Shown here in pieces: positions 50,413 through 59,352 of a DNA stretch of 64,000 bases. Made by a program: the position numbers and the translations under genes. This DNA is from Lapillicoccus jejuensis (GTDB lineage: Bacteria > Actinomycetota > Actinomycetes > Actinomycetales > Dermatophilaceae): contig NZ_VFMN01000001.1 of the NCBI RefSeq assembly GCF_006715055.1, positions 2,542,001 through 2,606,000 on the forward strand, in the 5' to 3' direction. Each line of letters begins with the position of its first letter. Within the stretch, counting starts at the first letter, position 1. The notes under the pieces are model-generated. The model was not told the origin of the DNA, did not search any database, and was given only the letters and a program-made list of their open reading frames with translations.

Positions 50413-51537
50413 GTGAAGGTCGCCCTCCTCTCGGACTGCTACCTGCCGCGGCTCGGGGGCATCGAGGTGCAGGTCCACGACCTCGCCGGCCACCTGAGGG
50501 ACCGCGGCCACCACGTCGAGGTCTTCACCGCCACCCCCGGCGAGCACGGCGAGCGGCACGGCGCGACGAGCGTCGTCGACGGGGTCACCGTCCACCACCA
50601 CGCGTTGCGGCTCCCCGCCGACCTGCCGGTCAACCCCCTCGCGCCGCTGCGGATGCGCCACGAGCTGCGCCCGTACGACGTCGCCCACGTCCACATGGGG
50701 GTCGTCTCGCCCTTCGCGGTCGACGCCGCGTTCCTCACCACCCGGCTCGGGCTGCCGACGGCGATGACGTGGCACTGCATGCTCGACCGCACCACGCCGG
50801 TCGTGCGCGGGCTCGGCGTCGTACGCCGCTGGGCCGCCGGCGGGATGGCGATGAGCGCGGTCTCCGACGTCGCGGCGCAGCCGCTGCGCGAGGTCGTCGG
50901 CGACGCCGGCCCGGTCGCGGTGCTGCCCAACGGGATCGACGTCGCCGCGTGGAGCCCGGCCCCGGCCCCGCGCGCCGACGGCGTCGTCCGCATCGTCACC
51001 GCGATGCGCTTGGCCCGCCGCAAGCGCCCGCTGCCCTTCGTCCGACTCCTGCGCCGGATGCGCGACCTGCTCGACCCCGCCGTCCGAGTAGAGGTCGACA
51101 TCCTCGGGGAGGGACCGGACCGCGGGCAGGTCGAGCGCTACCTCGCCGAGCACGGCATGACCGGCTGGGTGCACCTGCCCGGACGCGTCCCGCGCGCCGA
51201 GCTGCCCGCCCGCTACGCCGCCGCCGACGTCTACGTCTCCCCGGGAGAGCTCGAGTCGTTCGGCATCGCCGCGCTCGAGGCGCGCACCGTCGGCCTGCCC
51301 GTCGTCGGCCGGCAGGGCTCGGGCATCGGCGAGTTCGTCACCGACGGGGTCAACGGCTATCTCACCGCGGGTGACGACGACCTCGCGGCGGCGCTGGCCC
51401 GGCTCGCCGCCGACCCCGCGCTGCGCGCGCGGATGCGGCGGCACAACCTCGAGCACCCGCCGGCCCAGGGCTGGTCGCACGTCGTCGAGGCCGCCGAGCG
51501 CGAGTACGCCCGGGCCATCGCCGGAGCCCGCCGGTGA
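50413..51537 (+). CDS. GT4-family glycosyltransferase
   Basis: A 374-residue GT-B enzyme. VALLSDCYLPRLGGIEVQVH is the N-terminal fold start, AVLPNGIDVAAW the linker, and PGELESFGIAALEARTVGLP contains the EX7E donor-binding motif. It is likely to add hexose to a lipid or small-molecule acceptor, with Cys-rich thiol metabolism (MshA-like) one possibility given the deacetylase next door. It overlaps the NUDIX gene by 4 bp. Confidence 0.88.
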   Translation: MKVALLSDCYLPRLGGIEVQVHDLAGHLRDRGHHVEVFTATPGEHGERHGATSVVDGVTVHHHALRLPADLPVNPLAPLRMRHELRPYDVAHVHMGVVSPFAVDAAFLTTRLGLPTAMTWHCMLDRTTPVVRGLGVVRRWAAGGMAMSAVSDVAAQPLREVVGDAGPVAVLPNGIDVAAWSPAPAPRADGVVRIVTAMRLARRKRPLPFVRLLRRMRDLLDPAVRVEVDILGEGPDRGQVERYLAEHGMTGWVHLPGRVPRAELPARYAAADVYVSPGELESFGIAALEARTVGLPVVGRQGSGIGEFVTDGVNGYLTAGDDDLAAALARLAADPALRARMRRHNLEHPPAQGWSHVVEAAEREYARAIAGARR

Positions 51538-52253
51538 GCCGCGTCGCCCAGCCGGTGCTCACCGTCGTCGGCGTCGCCCGCGCCGAGGAGGTCGTCCGCT
51601 TCCGGCTCGCCCACGGCGAGCTGCCCGAGGCCGGGCTGCGCTCCCGCGGCTGGGAACCGTTGCGCCCCAGCGAAGTCCGCGGCTCCCGCGACCCGCACGA
51701 GGTGACGATCGCGTACGACGTCGCGCCACTGGCCGGCGACCCGCCCACCCCGCCGCCGGTGCCCCGCGACCCGGGGCTCGTCGTCGCGCCGGGGGAGGAG
51801 GCGGCGCCGTACCAGCGCCTCGCGGCCTACGCCGTCGTCCTCAGCGAGCGCGGCGTGCTGCTGTCGAGGTTCGCCGGCTCGACCAACGCCGAGGGCGAGT
51901 GGGGCCTCGTCGGCGGCGGCGTCGACCCCGGCGAGCTGCCCGAGGACGCCGTCCACCGCGAGGTCTGGGAGGAGAGCGGCCAGCGCGTCGAGGTCACCGG
52001 CCTCGCGACGGTGACGAGCAGCCACTGGGTGGGCAGGGCCCCGAACGGGCGGCTCGAGGACTTCCACGCCGTGCGGGTCGCCTACTGGGCCGACGGGATC
52101 GACCCGAGCGACCCCGTCGTCCACGACGTCGGCGGCACGACCGCCGAGTCGCGCTGGGTGCCGCTGGGTGAGCTGTCCCGGGTGCCGGTGGTCGGCAGCT
52201 GGGGACGGGAGCTCCCGCGGCTGCTCACCGAGCGGGGGCTCTCGATCGGCTGA
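51534..52253 (+). CDS. NUDIX hydrolase
   Basis: A 239-residue protein. The NUDIX box runs from GGGVDPGELPEDAVHREVWE through ESGQRVEV. About 95 residues precede it (VVGVARAEEVVRFRLAHGEL) and are not assigned to a family. Substrate unknown. It ends 2 bp from a convergent gene. Confidence 0.88.
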   Translation: MSRVAQPVLTVVGVARAEEVVRFRLAHGELPEAGLRSRGWEPLRPSEVRGSRDPHEVTIAYDVAPLAGDPPTPPPVPRDPGLVVAPGEEAAPYQRLAAYAVVLSERGVLLSRFAGSTNAEGEWGLVGGGVDPGELPEDAVHREVWEESGQRVEVTGLATVTSSHWVGRAPNGRLEDFHAVRVAYWADGIDPSDPVVHDVGGTTAESRWVPLGELSRVPVVGSWGRELPRLLTERGLSIG

Positions 52254-52255
52254 GG

Positions 52256-52591
52256 TCAGTGGGACGGGCGGCGCCCGACCATCCCCAGCAGCCCGACGAC
52301 CGCGAAGGTCCCGCCGACGGCGATGAGGACGAGCGGCGCGTGGCTGCGGGCCCAGCCGAGGTCGACCCCGGCCAGCAGGTGCGCGAGGAGCAGGCCCGCC
52401 ACGGCGAGCACGAGCAGCCCGGAGAGCACGAGGCTCCAGTTCGGTCCACCGGGCGGGTCGCGGTACTCGACGGCCGGCGTCGGCACCGGGGGGTGGGCCG
52501 GGGGGTGGGCCGGGGTGGGGACGGACGGCGTCGGGGGCAGCGGCGCGTCCTGGGGGTAGCCGGGCTCGGGCGATCCGGGGGTGGTGCTCAC
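52256..52591 (-). CDS. Small two-helix membrane protein, Pro-rich N-terminus
   Basis: A 111-residue protein with a Pro/Thr/His-rich first 50 residues and two hydrophobic helices (LVLSGLLVLAVAGLLLAHLL and APLVLIAVGGTFAVVGLLGM). No family recognised. It overlaps the end of the PspC/LiaF-like gene by 4 bp (GTGA), so it belongs to that stress locus. Confidence 0.75.
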   Translation of the reverse strand: MSTTPGSPEPGYPQDAPLPPTPSVPTPAHPPAHPPVPTPAVEYRDPPGGPNWSLVLSGLLVLAVAGLLLAHLLAGVDLGWARSHAPLVLIAVGGTFAVVGLLGMVGRRPSH

Positions 52592-53967
52592 GGCTTCTCC
52601 TTCACGACGACGTCGCCGACTCCGAGGTCGACCACGACGGACACGCTGGTGGAGCCGCTGCCGAAGGTCCGATCGTCGGTGAGGCCGGCCCCGTCGTGCT
52701 CGACCTGCTGATCACCGATCTTGAGGTCACCGGCCTTGAGGGCGGTCCGCACGTTCGCCGACGTGCCGGAGGGCACGAGCACGGTGACCTGGCCGGCGGC
52801 CTGCTGCACGTTGTACGTCTGCCCGTCCGTCGCGCCGGTGAGGTCGAGGGTCGTGTCGCCCACGCCCCAACGGGCCGAGGGGGAGGTCATGCTGCCCGCG
52901 ACGAGCATGCGGTCACCCATCCCGTCGCGCCAGAACGTCGGCACCGGCGAGAGCGTCATGACGACCACCCCGACCGTCGCGACCGTCGCGAGGAACCCCG
53001 TGAAGCCCGCGCGTCGGCCGACGAGGCCGATGACGACCAGCGCGAGCCCGACGCCGCCGAGCGCGCACGCCGCGGCGACGAGCTCCGGCGTCGGCGTGCC
53101 CGCGGCCGCGGGCAGCTGCGCCACCTGCAGCCCGACGGCCCAGCCGACGGCGGCGAGGCCGATCGCGAGCAGCAGCGCGAGGAGACCGCCACGGCGGCGG
53201 CGCCGCTGGACGACGCGGGTCGGGGCGACGGCGGCCGCGGGCACGCCGGTGCGGCCGGGTCCCATCCCGTACGGCGCGCCGTACGGCGCGCCGTACGGCG
53301 TGACCGTCTGCGGGGCGCCCACCGGGGCGCCGTACGCGGGGGTTGCGGTGGGCGACGTCGGGTCGCCGTACGGCGTCGCGGGGGTGCCGCCCGACGCGGG
53401 GTCGGCGCCGCGTCGCGAGCCGAGCGAGCCGGCCCAGCGGCTGACGTCGTCGCCGATGCGGGTGGCGAGCTCCGAGGCCTCGCGGCCGATCTCCTCGCCG
53501 GACTTGCCGGAGCGGCGGGCGTGCAGCACCCAGCCCCCGACGAGCGCGGCGGGGACGAGCACCAGCCAGACCCACCACCGCCCCGAGAGCGAGCTGAGCA
53601 CCGACAGGACGGTGACGACGAGCAGCACGATGGCGCCCTTGTGGCCGCGCTTGACCGCCTCCTCGGCGGCGATGTCGCCGTCCTTGTCGGGCAGCAGCAG
53701 CCAGCCGACGAGGTAGAGCGGGAACCCGAAGCCGCCGACGACGAGGAGGATCGCGAAGCCCGCCCGCACCAGCAGGGGGTCGACGCCGAAGCGCTCGGCG
53801 ATCCCGCCGCACACGCCGGCGACCCAGCCGCGGCGGCGCTGGATGCCGAGCCGGCGCAGCCACGCCCACAGCCGGTCGCCGACGGTCGAACCGCCGGCAC
53901 CACCCGGGCCGCCGGGCCCGGCGGGGCCGGGGGTCCCCGACGGCGGGGTGGGCGGGGTCGTCGTCAT
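52588..53967 (-). CDS. PspC-domain membrane protein with LiaF-like C-terminus
   Basis: A 459-residue protein. The Pro/Gly-rich N-terminus is followed by a PspC domain (GWVAGVCGGIAERFGVDPLL, then LLVVGGFGFPLYLVGWLLLP). A GAPYG-repeat spacer (TPYGAPYGAPYGMGPG) and four further helices follow. The C-terminal beta domain (WGVGDTTLDLTGATDGQTYN, ending SVVVDLGVGDVVV) resembles the LiaF/toast-rack fold. LiaF restrains the LiaS kinase in Firmicutes, so a similar role on the divergent kinase is inferred. Start ATG 53967; CAGGAT ends 6 nt upstream. Confidence 0.82.
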   Translation of the reverse strand: MTTTPPTPPSGTPGPAGPGGPGGAGGSTVGDRLWAWLRRLGIQRRRGWVAGVCGGIAERFGVDPLLVRAGFAILLVVGGFGFPLYLVGWLLLPDKDGDIAAEEAVKRGHKGAIVLLVVTVLSVLSSLSGRWWVWLVLVPAALVGGWVLHARRSGKSGEEIGREASELATRIGDDVSRWAGSLGSRRGADPASGGTPATPYGDPTSPTATPAYGAPVGAPQTVTPYGAPYGAPYGMGPGRTGVPAAAVAPTRVVQRRRRRGGLLALLLAIGLAAVGWAVGLQVAQLPAAAGTPTPELVAAACALGGVGLALVVIGLVGRRAGFTGFLATVATVGVVVMTLSPVPTFWRDGMGDRMLVAGSMTSPSARWGVGDTTLDLTGATDGQTYNVQQAAGQVTVLVPSGTSANVRTALKAGDLKIGDQQVEHDGAGLTDDRTFGSGSTSVSVVVDLGVGDVVVKEKP

Positions 53968-54091
53968 GGCTCCATCCTGCGGCCCGGGCGGCGCTGGTTC
54001 CATGAGGGTCGACCCCCAGCCGCCCCTGAGCGCACCCCGGGGTCGGCGTCGCGGGGGTCCGCAGGGGCCGGTGATGGGTCAGGATGGGGAC

Positions 54092-55369
54092 GTGACCTCG
54101 ACCCCGCCGACCGCTCCCGCGCCCGTCGCGGAGCCGTCGGCGACCCCGGCGCCGCGGCTCTACCGGGCGTCGCAGGACCGCTGGGTCGCCGGCGTCTGCG
54201 GGGGGATCGCGGCGCACCTCGGCATCGAGACCGCGCTCGTGCGGGTCGTCATGGCCGTCGCGGTGGTCGCCGGGCCGGGGCTGCCGGTCTACGCGTTCCT
54301 GTGGCTCTTCACCCGCGCCGACACGACGGCGCCGGGCGGGCCGGCGTCGGTGGAGGGCGCCGTACGGCGTCCCCTGCGGCGCGGCCAGGTGCTCGTCGTC
54401 GCGGGTCTGCTCGTCCTGCTCGTCGGGCTCGGCTGGGGCGGCCCGGCCGCCGCCGCGGCCCAGCACCTCGGCCTGGTCGTCCCCGTCGTCGTCGTCGCGG
54501 CCGGCGCGTTCCTCGCCTGGTCGCAGCTCGACGAGAGCCTCGGTGCGGCCGGGCGGGTGCGGTGGGGCCAGCGCAGCAAGCGGGGCAAGGTGCTCACCGT
54601 CGCGCGGCCCGTGGTCGGTCTCGCGCTGGTGACCGTCGGCGTCGTCGCGCTCTTCACGCAGGGGCAGTCCCTCGCGTCGGCGAGCACGAACGCCGTCGCC
54701 GCCCTCGCGGTCCTGCTCGGCGTCGCCGTCGTCGGGGCGCCGTGGGTGCTGCAGCTGTGGCAGGGCCTGCAGCGCGAGCAGACCGAGCGGATCCGCGCGA
54801 CCGAGCGCGCCGACATCGCCGCGCACCTGCACGACTCGGTCCTGCAGACCCTCGCGCTCATCCAGCGCCGCGCCGAGGACCCGGCGACCGTCGTGCGGCT
54901 CGCGCGCTCGCAGGAGCGCGAGCTGCGGGCCTGGCTGTACGCCGACCGCGCCACCCCGGGCGAGACCCTCGCCTCCGCGGTCGAGGCCGCCGCGCACGAG
55001 GTCGAGGACGCGCACGGGGTGCCCGTCGAGCTCGTCGTCACCGGCGACCGGCCGATGGACGCCGGTGGCGAGGCCCTCGTCAAGGCCGCCCGCGAGGCGA
55101 TGCTCAACGCCGTGCGGCACGGCGCCCCGCCGGTGTCGACGTACGTCGAGGTCGGCCCGATGGGCGTCGAGTGCTTCGTGCGCGACCACGGCGCCGGCTT
55201 CGACCTCGACGAGGTCGGCGAGGACCGGCTCGGCGTGCGCGAGTCGATCCTCGGCCGGATGTCCCGGCACGGCGGCCACGCGAGGATCCGGCGGCTCGAG
55301 TCCGGCACCGAGGTCGAGCTCACGCTGCCTCCCACCACCACCCCCGACCCCGAAGGGACCTCCCGATGA
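54092..55369 (+). CDS. PspC-domain sensor histidine kinase (LiaS/NarL-type)
   Basis: A 425-residue kinase. An N-terminal PspC domain (YRASQDRWVAGVCGGIAAHL) is followed by about four more membrane helices. The HisKA_3 domain has RADIAAHLHDSVLQTLALIQ with phospho-His near residue 247. The ATPase domain shows KAAREAMLNAVRHGA (N box) and DHGAGFDLDEVG (G box). The start GTG 54092 has CAGGAT 6 nt upstream. It overlaps its response regulator by 4 bp. It is expected to sense envelope stress with the divergent PspC/LiaF-like protein. Confidence 0.9.
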   Translation: MTSTPPTAPAPVAEPSATPAPRLYRASQDRWVAGVCGGIAAHLGIETALVRVVMAVAVVAGPGLPVYAFLWLFTRADTTAPGGPASVEGAVRRPLRRGQVLVVAGLLVLLVGLGWGGPAAAAAQHLGLVVPVVVVAAGAFLAWSQLDESLGAAGRVRWGQRSKRGKVLTVARPVVGLALVTVGVVALFTQGQSLASASTNAVAALAVLLGVAVVGAPWVLQLWQGLQREQTERIRATERADIAAHLHDSVLQTLALIQRRAEDPATVVRLARSQERELRAWLYADRATPGETLASAVEAAAHEVEDAHGVPVELVVTGDRPMDAGGEALVKAAREAMLNAVRHGAPPVSTYVEVGPMGVECFVRDHGAGFDLDEVGEDRLGVRESILGRMSRHGGHARIRRLESGTEVELTLPPTTTPDPEGTSR

Positions 55370-56037
55370 CCACCCCGATCCGCCTCGTGCTCGTCGACGA
55401 CCACCGGATGTTCCGCTCCGGCGTCAAGACCGAGCTCGACCCGGAGGTGACCGAGGTCGTCGGCGAGGCCCCCGACGTCGACGAGGCCGTCAAGGTCATC
55501 AAGGCCACCCGGCCCGACGTCGTCCTGCTCGACGTGCACCTGCCCGGCGGCAACGGCAACGGCGGCGTCGACGTCATCAGCGCGAGCAAGTTCGTCGAGA
55601 CGGAGGCGAAGCAGCCGGTCCGGTTCCTCGCCCTGTCGGTGTCGGACTCGGCCGAGGACGTCATCGCGGTCATCCGCGCCGGGGCGCGCGGCTACGTGAC
55701 GAAGACGATCTCCGGCACCGACCTCATGACCGCGATCCGGCGGGTGTCCGAGGGCGACGCGGTCTTCAGCCCCCGGCTCGCGGGGTTCGTCCTCGACGCG
55801 TTCGGCGCGGCGGCGGGTGAGATCGCCGAGGTCGACGAGGAGCTCGACCGGCTGTCGGCGCGCGAGCGCGAGGTCATGCGCCTCATCGCCCGCGGCTACC
55901 AGTACAAGGAGGTCGCCAAGGAGCTCTTCATCTCGGTGAAGACCGTGGAGACCCACGTCTCGTCGGTGCTGCGCAAGCTCCAGCTGTCCTCGCGGCACGA
56001 GCTGACCGCCTGGGCCATGGGCCGCCGCCTGCTCTGA
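55366..56037 (+). CDS. LuxR/NarL-family response regulator
   Basis: A 223-residue regulator. LVLVDDHRMFRSGV gives the acidic pair, VVLLDVHLPGG the phospho-accepting Asp (about residue 54) and YVTKTISG the conserved Lys. The C-terminal helix-turn-helix is LSAREREVMRLIARGYQYKE followed by SVKTVETHVSSVLRKL. Translationally coupled to the kinase. A 64-bp plus 80-bp palindromic module follows 6 bp later. Confidence 0.94.
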   Translation: MTTPIRLVLVDDHRMFRSGVKTELDPEVTEVVGEAPDVDEAVKVIKATRPDVVLLDVHLPGGNGNGGVDVISASKFVETEAKQPVRFLALSVSDSAEDVIAVIRAGARGYVTKTISGTDLMTAIRRVSEGDAVFSPRLAGFVLDAFGAAAGEIAEVDEELDRLSAREREVMRLIARGYQYKEVAKELFISVKTVETHVSSVLRKLQLSSRHELTAWAMGRRLL

Positions 56038-56043
56038 CCCCTG

Positions 56044-56107
56044 CGAATCGGATTCGGCCCGCTCGGCTCCGGTCGTGACCCGAGGCGAGCGGACCGAATC
56101 CGATTCG
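56044..56107. repeat. 64-bp palindromic element, copy 5
   Basis: Same outer arms as the other copies; the inner arms CTCGGCTCCGGTC and GACCCGAGGCGAG each carry one change. Its reverse complement matches copy 2 better than its direct sequence, in line with the inverted orientation of the composite module. It lies 6 bp after the response-regulator stop. Confidence 0.94.
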
Positions 56108-56122
56108 CGTCGCCCGGCTCGG

Positions 56123-56202
56123 GGTGGACTCGACGCAGCGTCGAGCCGGTTGACGCCCTGTGCACACCGCGTCAAGTGGCTCGACGCTGCGTCAAGTCCA
56201 CC
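56123..56202. repeat. 80-bp palindromic element, copy B
   Basis: Bounded by GGTGGACT and AGTCCACC, centred on GTGCAC, with internal arms GACGCAGCGTCGAGCC and GGCTCGACGCTGCGTC. It lies 15 bp after a 64-bp element and 4 bp before the convergent amidase stop. It is the inverted counterpart of the copy at 16772-16850. Confidence 0.93.
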
Positions 56203-56206
56203 ACCC

Positions 56207-57583
56207 TCACGCGTCGCGGAGGGCGGCCTCGAGGAGGGCGGCGCCGCGCAGGACGAGGTCGTCGCGCCACCGCGCGCCGATGACCTGGACGGCGACGGGC
56301 AGACCGGTCGCGCCGACCCCGACGGGGACGCTGAGGGCCGGCAGACCGGCGAGGTTGGCCGGGACCGCGAGGGCGCACCAGGTGTCGAAGCCGTCGCGCA
56401 CCGGGACGCCGGCCAGGCTGCTCGGGGCCTGCTGCCCGAGCGGGAACGCCTCGCACGGCATCGCCGCGGCCACGACGAGGTCGACCTCGTCGAAGACCGC
56501 CGCCCACCGCGCCGCGTACGACGCCCGGGCCTCCTGCGCGTCGAGGTAGGCCCGGGCGTCGACGTCGCGCCCCGCGAGGGCGATGGCGCGGGCGTCGTCG
56601 CCGACGAGCTCCGGGTGCGCCTCGACGAGCGGGCCCTCGGAGGCCCAGCCCTCCGGGAGCGCGACCGCGTCCCACAGCGGCAGCGGGTCGGCGGTGGGCA
56701 GGGCGACGTCGAGGCGTCGTACGGCGGTCCGGGTCAGCGCCTGCGCCGCGCGGTCGACCGCGGCCAGCACGTCGGCGTCGACGTCGGCGACCCCGAGGTC
56801 GGGGACGACGGCGACCCGCAGCCCCTCGCCGCGGCGGTCGGTGACCGCCTCGAGCCACCCCTGGTGGCCGGTCGGTCCGCTCAGCCAGTCGTCGCCCGCC
56901 GGCCCGGCCATGACCGACAGGGCCAGGGCCAGGTCGCGCACCGAGGCGGCGATGGGCCCGGTCACCGACAGCGTCGGCCAGCCGCGGAAGCCGGGGACCT
57001 TGGGCACGACGCCGTACGACGGCTTGAGGCCGGGCACCCCGCAGAAGGCCGACGGGATGCGGATCGAGCCGCCGCCGTCGGTGCCGACCGCCAGCGGCAC
57101 GATGCCGGACGCGACCGACGCGGCCGCCCCACCGCTGCTGCCGCCCGCGGTCCGGGTGGGGTCGCGGGGGTTGCGGGTGACGCCGTACAGCTCGTTGTCG
57201 GTCGTGCCGCGGTAGCAGAACTCGGGGTTGTTCGTCCGCGCGACGAGGACGGCGCCGGCGTCGAGGAGCCGGTCGACGCAGACCGCCGACCGCGGCGCGA
57301 CGAAGTCGGCGAGGGCGCGGCTGCCGTTGGTCGCCGGCAGACCCTCCACCCAGACGTGGTCCTTGATGCTCACCGGGACGCCGGCGAGCGGCCCGGCCAG
57401 CCGACCCTCGTCGACCTCCCGCGCGGTCGCCAGCGCCCGGTCACGGGTGACGAGGGTGACGGCGCCGTGGGGGTCGGCCGCGGCCCGCTCAAGCGCGGCC
57501 TCGGCGAGGGCGACCGCGGTCACCTCCCCGCGGCGCACCGCCTCGGCGGTGCCCCAGGCGTCGCCGTACGGGGCGTCGGTCAC
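56207..57583 (-). CDS. Amidase-signature family hydrolase
   Basis: A 458-residue Ser-cisSer-Lys amidase. VSIKDHVWVEG holds the Lys, AGGSSGGAAASVASG the cis-Ser, and GTDGGGSIRIPSAFCG the nucleophile Ser. It may hydrolyse a small amide or a ureido compound. It overlaps the NCS1 transporter gene upstream by 4 bp, so import and hydrolysis of one substrate is inferred. The substrate is not determined by sequence. Confidence 0.9.
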   Translation of the reverse strand: MTDAPYGDAWGTAEAVRRGEVTAVALAEAALERAAADPHGAVTLVTRDRALATAREVDEGRLAGPLAGVPVSIKDHVWVEGLPATNGSRALADFVAPRSAVCVDRLLDAGAVLVARTNNPEFCYRGTTDNELYGVTRNPRDPTRTAGGSSGGAAASVASGIVPLAVGTDGGGSIRIPSAFCGVPGLKPSYGVVPKVPGFRGWPTLSVTGPIAASVRDLALALSVMAGPAGDDWLSGPTGHQGWLEAVTDRRGEGLRVAVVPDLGVADVDADVLAAVDRAAQALTRTAVRRLDVALPTADPLPLWDAVALPEGWASEGPLVEAHPELVGDDARAIALAGRDVDARAYLDAQEARASYAARWAAVFDEVDLVVAAAMPCEAFPLGQQAPSSLAGVPVRDGFDTWCALAVPANLAGLPALSVPVGVGATGLPVAVQVIGARWRDDLVLRGAALLEAALRDA

Positions 57584-59049
57584 GGCTCGACGTGCGCGTG
57601 CGCGGCGTCCTGCAGGTGCACGTCCTCGACCTCGGCGAGGCGGCGCTCGGCCTCGAGGTCGAGGCTGCGCGACAGCAGCCAGTAGGCGACGCCGGCCACC
57701 GGAAGGCCGACGAAGAACGACAGGTCGACGTCGCCCATCGCCTTCGCGATGAACCCGGTGTAGAGGTTAACGACGCTCATGAACGGCAGCATCGCGGCGA
57801 AGCCCACGAGGTAGGAGACGATCCCGCGCCACCCCCAGCGGCCGTAGATGCCGTCGGGTCGGAAGATCTCGCTGATCGCGTAGTGGCCCCGGCGGACGAC
57901 GTAGAAGTCGACGAGGTTGACCGCCGTCCACGGGATGAAGAGGTAGAGGATGAGGTCGAGGAACTCGACGAAGCTGCCGAGGAAGTTCTCCGACGCGGCG
58001 AGGGCGCCGACCACCGACAGCACCGCGGTGAGCGCGACAGTGACCGTGCGGATGGTCAGCGTCGGACGCACCCGCTTGAACGAGTCGAGCGCGCTGATGA
58101 GGGTGAGCGACCCGCCGTACATGTTGAGGGCCATCACCGAGATGAGCCCGAGCGCGGCGAGGACGAGGACGACCGAGCCGAAGCCTCCGAAGAGGTGGTC
58201 GCCGGCCGCCTTCATCTCCGCGATGCCGGTTCCCGAGAACTTGTCGGCGGTGACCCAGGCGGCGAGGACCGACCCGACGACCATCATCCAGGCACCGCCG
58301 ATGGCCGACCCCCAGTACGTCCAGTTGAACGTCGAGCGGACGGGCACGTCGGGGCTCATGTAGCGCGAGTAGTCGGAGACGTAGATGGCCCAGCTGATCT
58401 GGTAGCCCGCGACGACGCCGAACTGCGCGAAGAACGGGGTCGCGTGGAAGGTGCCGGGGGAGAAGGTGCCGGCCGGGTAGCTGAGCAGGAAGAGGGTGAC
58501 CGTGAAAAGACCGAAGACGACGAGCATCGCGTAGGTCAGCCACTGCTCGGCCTGGTGGATGAGGTCGTAGCCCACGAGGGCGAGCAGGAAGGCCAGGGCG
58601 GTGACGACGACGATCCACAGCTGGTCGCTGCCCTTGACCGTGCTGCTGAGCGACTGGGCGGCGAGGATGCTGTTGAAGACGTTGAAGCCGGCGTACTGCA
58701 GGTAGGCGAACAGCCACACGAGCAACGCCCCGAGGTAGCCGAACTGCGGCCGCGACTGGATCATCTGCGGCAGGCCGAGCTGCGGGCCCTGCGCGGAGTG
58801 GAAGGCCATGAACAGCGTGCCGACCAGGGTGCCGAGGACGATCGACACGACGGACCAGAAGAGGTCTCCGCCGGTGGTGATGCTCACCAGGCCGACCGCG
58901 AGCGTGGCGATCTGGGCGTTGGACATGAACCACAGCGGCCCGAGGTGCCAGACCTTGCCGTGGCGCTCGTCGAGCGGGACGTAGTCGATTGAGCGGGTCT
59001 CGAGCCCGGAGATGCGCCCGGCTGCGGGGGCGTCGGTCAGGTCCGTCAT
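57580..59049 (-). CDS. NCS1-family purine/cytosine/hydantoin-type transporter
   Basis: A 489-residue membrane protein with about 12 helices. FMSNAQIATLAVGLVSITTG and QSRPQFGYLGALLVWLFAYL are the family pattern; FIPWTAVNLVDFYVVRRGHY is the NCS1 end region. It imports a nucleobase or related heterocycle by cation symport. Start ATG 59049; TAGGTT ends 6 nt upstream on the minus strand, so it is likely leaderless. It forms an operon with the amidase gene. Confidence 0.9.
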   Translation of the reverse strand: MTDLTDAPAAGRISGLETRSIDYVPLDERHGKVWHLGPLWFMSNAQIATLAVGLVSITTGGDLFWSVVSIVLGTLVGTLFMAFHSAQGPQLGLPQMIQSRPQFGYLGALLVWLFAYLQYAGFNVFNSILAAQSLSSTVKGSDQLWIVVVTALAFLLALVGYDLIHQAEQWLTYAMLVVFGLFTVTLFLLSYPAGTFSPGTFHATPFFAQFGVVAGYQISWAIYVSDYSRYMSPDVPVRSTFNWTYWGSAIGGAWMMVVGSVLAAWVTADKFSGTGIAEMKAAGDHLFGGFGSVVLVLAALGLISVMALNMYGGSLTLISALDSFKRVRPTLTIRTVTVALTAVLSVVGALAASENFLGSFVEFLDLILYLFIPWTAVNLVDFYVVRRGHYAISEIFRPDGIYGRWGWRGIVSYLVGFAAMLPFMSVVNLYTGFIAKAMGDVDLSFFVGLPVAGVAYWLLSRSLDLEAERRLAEVEDVHLQDAAHAHVEP

Positions 59050-59352
59050 GACGGGAACCTAGACCCGTGCGCAGGCGGCGAGAAGACCCCGGCGGCGTTC
59101 CCAGCCTCTTCCCAGGAGCCGGTGACATCAGCGACAGGAGTTCGCATGCGACGTGCGCGGCCGCGATGCCCGTGCCCTCCGCGTGGTCGTAGGCGGGGAA
59201 ACCTCGGGGCCCGACGTGCCGAGATCACCGACCCCTACCCTTGGCTCACGGACCGGATCCGGGTACAGGCGACTCAGGTGGTCAGAGCCCGCCGAGCGTC
59301 GGGGCCGTGGGCCGATGTCGGCGACTTGGGATGACCCGGCCCAGGAGTGTCG
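59050..59352. other. Gene-free 303-bp interval before the transporter operon
   Basis: It holds the -10 box of the transporter gene at its left edge and otherwise nothing recognisable: no tRNA, repeat or convincing reading frame. Short open frames here are shadows. Confidence 0.5.

Noticed and set aside
57592-58992. 466-residue plus-strand frame opposite the NCS1 transporter
   Set aside because: Asp/Glu/Arg-rich shadow frame with no motif; the transporter is clear.
59050-59352. Possible tRNA or small gene before the transporter operon
   Set aside because: No cloverleaf can be drawn and the short frames lack ribosome sites and codon bias.
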